Assembly (NCBI GenBank): GCA_021636625.1
Contig: JAJWLX010000052.1
Coordinates: 1-24,162 of the forward strand
Source: Prevotella sp.
GTDB lineage: Bacteria > Bacteroidota > Bacteroidia > Bacteroidales > Bacteroidaceae
DNA: 24,162 nucleotides
Reading direction: 5' to 3'
Part shown: positions 22,132-24,162 of the stretch, piece by piece
Layout of the letters: every line of letters begins with the position of its first letter
Position numbering within the stretch: the stretch's first letter is position 1
Notes under the pieces: model-generated
The model's database searches: none
Seen by the model: the letters and a program-made list of their open reading frames with translations, nothing else
What the model was told of the DNA's origin: nothing
Made by a program: the position numbers and the translations under genes

Positions 22132-23558
22132 TATTTTATCGCTTTCCCCGTCTGATAAGCTTTCCAGAAGTCCGGCACACCGTATCCGAAGACATTGTCG
22201 GGATGCTGCTGGTTATCGCCTGCCAGTTTTACGAGCTTGATGATCTGCTTGGCAGTCTTGCCAGGCAGCGCCTGCCAGAGGCAAGCCACCATACCCGCTA
22301 CCAGCGGAGAGGAAAACGAAGTTCCATTATCATTGATGATGCTACCCCTGCCCGTAATCACGCAGGTAGGACTTCCGAAGGCCATCACATCAGGCTTGAT
22401 TCTGCCATCCGCCGTAGGTCCTACGGCACTGAAGGCAGCATTCACGCCATGTTCGTTGATGCTTCCCACCGTGAGGATATCCTTGGCATCGGCAGGGAAA
22501 TTGATTTTCTTCCAAGAACCCATACCGTCGTTTCCGGCAGAGTTCACGCATACGATTCCCTTGTCGGCACACATCGATGCGGTTCGGGAGATGAGGGCGG
22601 TGTTGCCATCCTGCTCATAATAGTGATGATCCATCGAGGAATCATCAAAGCCATGATAGCCGAGCGAAGAATTGATGATGTCCACGCCACAGCTGTCAGC
22701 ATATTCCGCCGCACTCGCCCAGTAATCCTCCTCGGCAAGGCTCTCGGTGCGTTCATCCTCGCATCTTATCAGCAGATACTGCGCCTCAGGAGCCACACCC
22801 ACATAGAAGTCGGGCGCATTGGCAGCCATCGTAGAGAGCACCATCGTGCCATGTTCCATCTCTCCGAAGACATTCTTGGATTCAGGAACCACGAAATCCT
22901 TCACACCCGCCAGCTTGATGCTGTGCAGGGCAGGAATCTTATCCACATTCATGAATCCGCCATCGAATACGGCTATCATCATTCCCTTGCCTCTATAGCC
23001 ACTTTCGTGGAGCCTTTTGCCGTTCAGCGACTTCAGCTGAGCATCAGCTGCGCCATACACTCCATTGGCGGAACTCCACTCGTTCAGTCCATTGCGCACA
23101 TTCGAGCGCATTCTCTGACTGACGGAATCGGGAGCCTGGAACACCTTCTTCATCTTGGTGATGAATTCCAGCCCTTCCAGCTTGCGGAGCTCCTTGGCCT
23201 TATGGATGCGGATGAGCAGCGTATTGTTCCACTTGCTCTTCCCCACAATCTCAATGCCTGCCTCAGCCACCTGCTTTTCGTAAGCCGGAGCCACAGGAAG
23301 GTCGGTCAGATCTACAGGAATGCCCTGGCGCTTACGTCGGTCGATGGAGCGCTGGGAGAGGAATTCCGAAGGGCGGTTCACCGAAAAGGGCGTATGGTCG
23401 AGGTCTTTATCCTTGAGGTAAAGACGATACATCTGGCATTTTCCACCAGGGAAAGACACCATATCGGTCTCCAGAATGCCAGTTACCTTGCCATCGCGAG
23501 CCAACAATGTCAAGGTGGACAGAATGAATGCATAAAGCATCAAATATCTTTTCATCAT
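22131..23558 (-). CDS. S8 (subtilisin-family) secreted serine peptidase
   Basis: A 475-residue subtilase. Two adjacent Met codons are possible starts, followed by a short hydrophobic signal peptide (about 1-20). Residues about 60-100 carry FLSQRSIDRRKRQGIPVDLTDLPV, a region I associate with Bacteroidota S8 peptidases and probably a prodomain or accessory part. The catalytic triad is visible: D199 (IAVFDGG), H236 (EHGTMVLSTMAA) and S414 (GTSFSSPLVAG), with the oxyanion Asn N343 in SAGNDG. All key residues are intact. The C terminus ends soon after the catalytic domain and lacks a type IX secretion sorting domain, so a periplasmic location seems likely. It has a consensus promoter at 23643-23674 and may lead an operon with xseA and xseB. 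Confidence 0.9.
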   Translation of the reverse strand: MMKRYLMLYAFILSTLTLLARDGKVTGILETDMVSFPGGKCQMYRLYLKDKDLDHTPFSVNRPSEFLSQRSIDRRKRQGIPVDLTDLPVAPAYEKQVAEAGIEIVGKSKWNNTLLIRIHKAKELRKLEGLEFITKMKKVFQAPDSVSQRMRSNVRNGLNEWSSANGVYGAADAQLKSLNGKRLHESGYRGKGMMIAVFDGGFMNVDKIPALHSIKLAGVKDFVVPESKNVFGEMEHGTMVLSTMAANAPDFYVGVAPEAQYLLIRCEDERTESLAEEDYWASAAEYADSCGVDIINSSLGYHGFDDSSMDHHYYEQDGNTALISRTASMCADKGIVCVNSAGNDGMGSWKKINFPADAKDILTVGSINEHGVNAAFSAVGPTADGRIKPDVMAFGSPTCVITGRGSIINDNGTSFSSPLVAGMVACLWQALPGKTAKQIIKLVKLAGDNQQHPDNVFGYGVPDFWKAYQTGKAIK

Positions 23559-23642
23559 TTATCGGTAGTACGATTGTTATATTATTATTTTCTCGTCTGA
23601 CTGCTGTTGACAAATCAGATTGTTATTGTTTATACTAAGCTG

Positions 23643-23674
23643 CAAAAGTACAGTTTTTGTACGAGAATGCCAAA
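23643..23674 (-). promoter_or_regulatory. Promoter of the S8 peptidase gene
   Basis: Minus-strand TTTG (23671-23674), 20 bp, TACTTTTG (23643-23650), an exact match. The expected start near 23636 gives a leader of about 78 nt. It could also serve xseA and xseB. Confidence 0.7.
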
Positions 23675-23745
23675 AGAAAAGGGAAGTTTTTATCGGGAAA
23701 TGCAAGTTTTTCCTATATATATAATAAGGTATCAGATATTTTTTG

Positions 23746-23753
23746 TAATTTTG
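23746..23753 (+). promoter_or_regulatory. Probable -7 box of the MATE transporter gene
   Basis: TAATTTTG fits TAnnTTTG, but no TTTG-like box is found 19-21 bp upstream, so this is a weaker call than the other promoters. The expected leader is about 65 nt and contains the hairpin at 23762-23805. Confidence 0.4.
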
Positions 23754-23761
23754 CAGACAAG

Positions 23762-23805
23762 TAGCCGCCGCAGTTGCTTTCTGAAAGAAGCTGAGCGAGC
23801 GGCTA
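23762..23805 (+). other. Hairpin in the MATE gene leader
   Basis: TAGCCGC (23762-23768) pairs with GCGGCTA (23799-23805), with further partial pairing inside (GCTT / AAGC). The structure ends at the A of an ATG that opens a six-codon frame (MRKKQI, 23805-23825), whose stop directly abuts the MATE start codon. It could influence translation; evidence is only structural. Confidence 0.35.
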
Positions 23806-23825
23806 TGAGGAAAAAACAGATATAA

Positions 23826-24162
23826 ATGGAAAATAAACAAGCGACATTAGAATTAGGTACGAAGCCTGTGGGCAAGCTGCTGGTTCAGTATGCCCTGCCA
23901 GCGATGATTGCGATGACCGCCTCTTCGCTCTACAACATTGTTGACCGCGTATTCATCGGTCAGGGTGTGGGAGCCATGGCCATCTCGGGTCTCGCCATCA
24001 CCTTCCCCTTCATGAACCTCACCACCGCTTTCGGAGCCGGTGTGGGCGTAGGAGCATCTACAGCCATCAGCGTGAAGTTGGGACAAAAAGATTATGCCAC
24101 AGCGCAGAACATTCTGGGTAACACGATTTCACTGAATCTCATCATCGGTATCGGACTGAGCA
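23826..24162 (+). CDS. MATE-family efflux transporter (N-terminal part, cut by window end)
   Basis: The frame opens with ATG at 23826 and stays open for 112 codons to the window edge. The sequence LLVQYALPAMIAMTASSLYNIVDRVFIGQGVG (about 19-50) is typical of the first membrane helix and loop of MATE transporters. A second helix follows (GLAITFPFMNLTTAFGAGVGVGAS), then ISVKLGQKDYATAQNILG, again characteristic. MATE proteins export cationic drugs or metabolites in exchange for sodium ions or protons across the inner membrane. Full-length members have about 450 residues and 12 helices, so about three quarters is missing here. It is divergent from the S8 peptidase gene. Confidence 0.9.
   Translation, partial: MENKQATLELGTKPVGKLLVQYALPAMIAMTASSLYNIVDRVFIGQGVGAMAISGLAITFPFMNLTTAFGAGVGVGASTAISVKLGQKDYATAQNILGNTISLNLIIGIGLS

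Noticed and set aside
22107..23600. 497-codon plus-strand frame opposite the S8 peptidase gene
   Set aside because: It is antisense to a subtilase with an intact triad and has no recognisable features.

Overview
The window looks like a chromosomal segment of a gut or oral Bacteroidota, most likely Prevotella/Segatella (S. copri-like). The basis is a SusC/SusD operon, Bacteroidetes-type lipoproteins, an FimB/Mfa2-like fimbrial lipoprotein, mostly A-rich translation starts without Shine-Dalgarno sites, and repeated matches to the Bacteroidetes promoter (TTTG, about 20 bp, TAnnTTTG). The genus is inferred from style and was not tested by any search.

Left part (1-7618). The minus strand carries a four-gene operon: a SusC-type TonB-dependent transporter, a SusD-like lipoprotein, a DUF5012-type lipoprotein and a Lipid_bd-type lipoprotein. 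It runs from a consensus promoter at 7587-7618 to a strong terminator at 1392-1421. Gene order recalls the BT2264-BT2261 importer of Bacteroides thetaiotaomicron, for which peptide ligands were reported, so the cargo may be peptides. A GH43-like secreted glycosidase follows under its own promoter. Another consensus promoter at 20-51 fires off the left edge.

Middle part (7780-15282). A Cof-type HAD phosphatase (minus) and an FimB/Mfa2-like lipoprotein (plus) diverge from back-to-back promoters. A plus-strand export operon follows: TolC-type outer membrane factor, HlyD-type adaptor and two paralogous ABC-2 permeases. It ends at a bidirectional terminator at 15241-15282, and no ATPase is encoded with it.

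Right part (15300-24162). An Mrp/NBP35 Fe-S carrier ATPase (minus) diverges from a GH115-like secreted protein with a contracted catalytic region (plus). Then come ilvE (minus), about 430 bp of REP-like palindromes, and a minus-strand series of S8 peptidase, xseA and xseB. The window ends inside a MATE transporter gene (plus). Intergenic gaps are rich in short repeats: heptamer arrays, GTTAAC triplets, a nested inverted repeat and six near-identical palindromes.

I did not find a clearly new defence or mobile system. The most unusual items are the contracted GH115-like protein with a possible polyproline leader peptide, the exporter without an ATPase, the ordered palindrome cluster and the Mrp protein lacking CxxC. 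No rRNA, tRNA, CRISPR array or insertion sequence was recognised.
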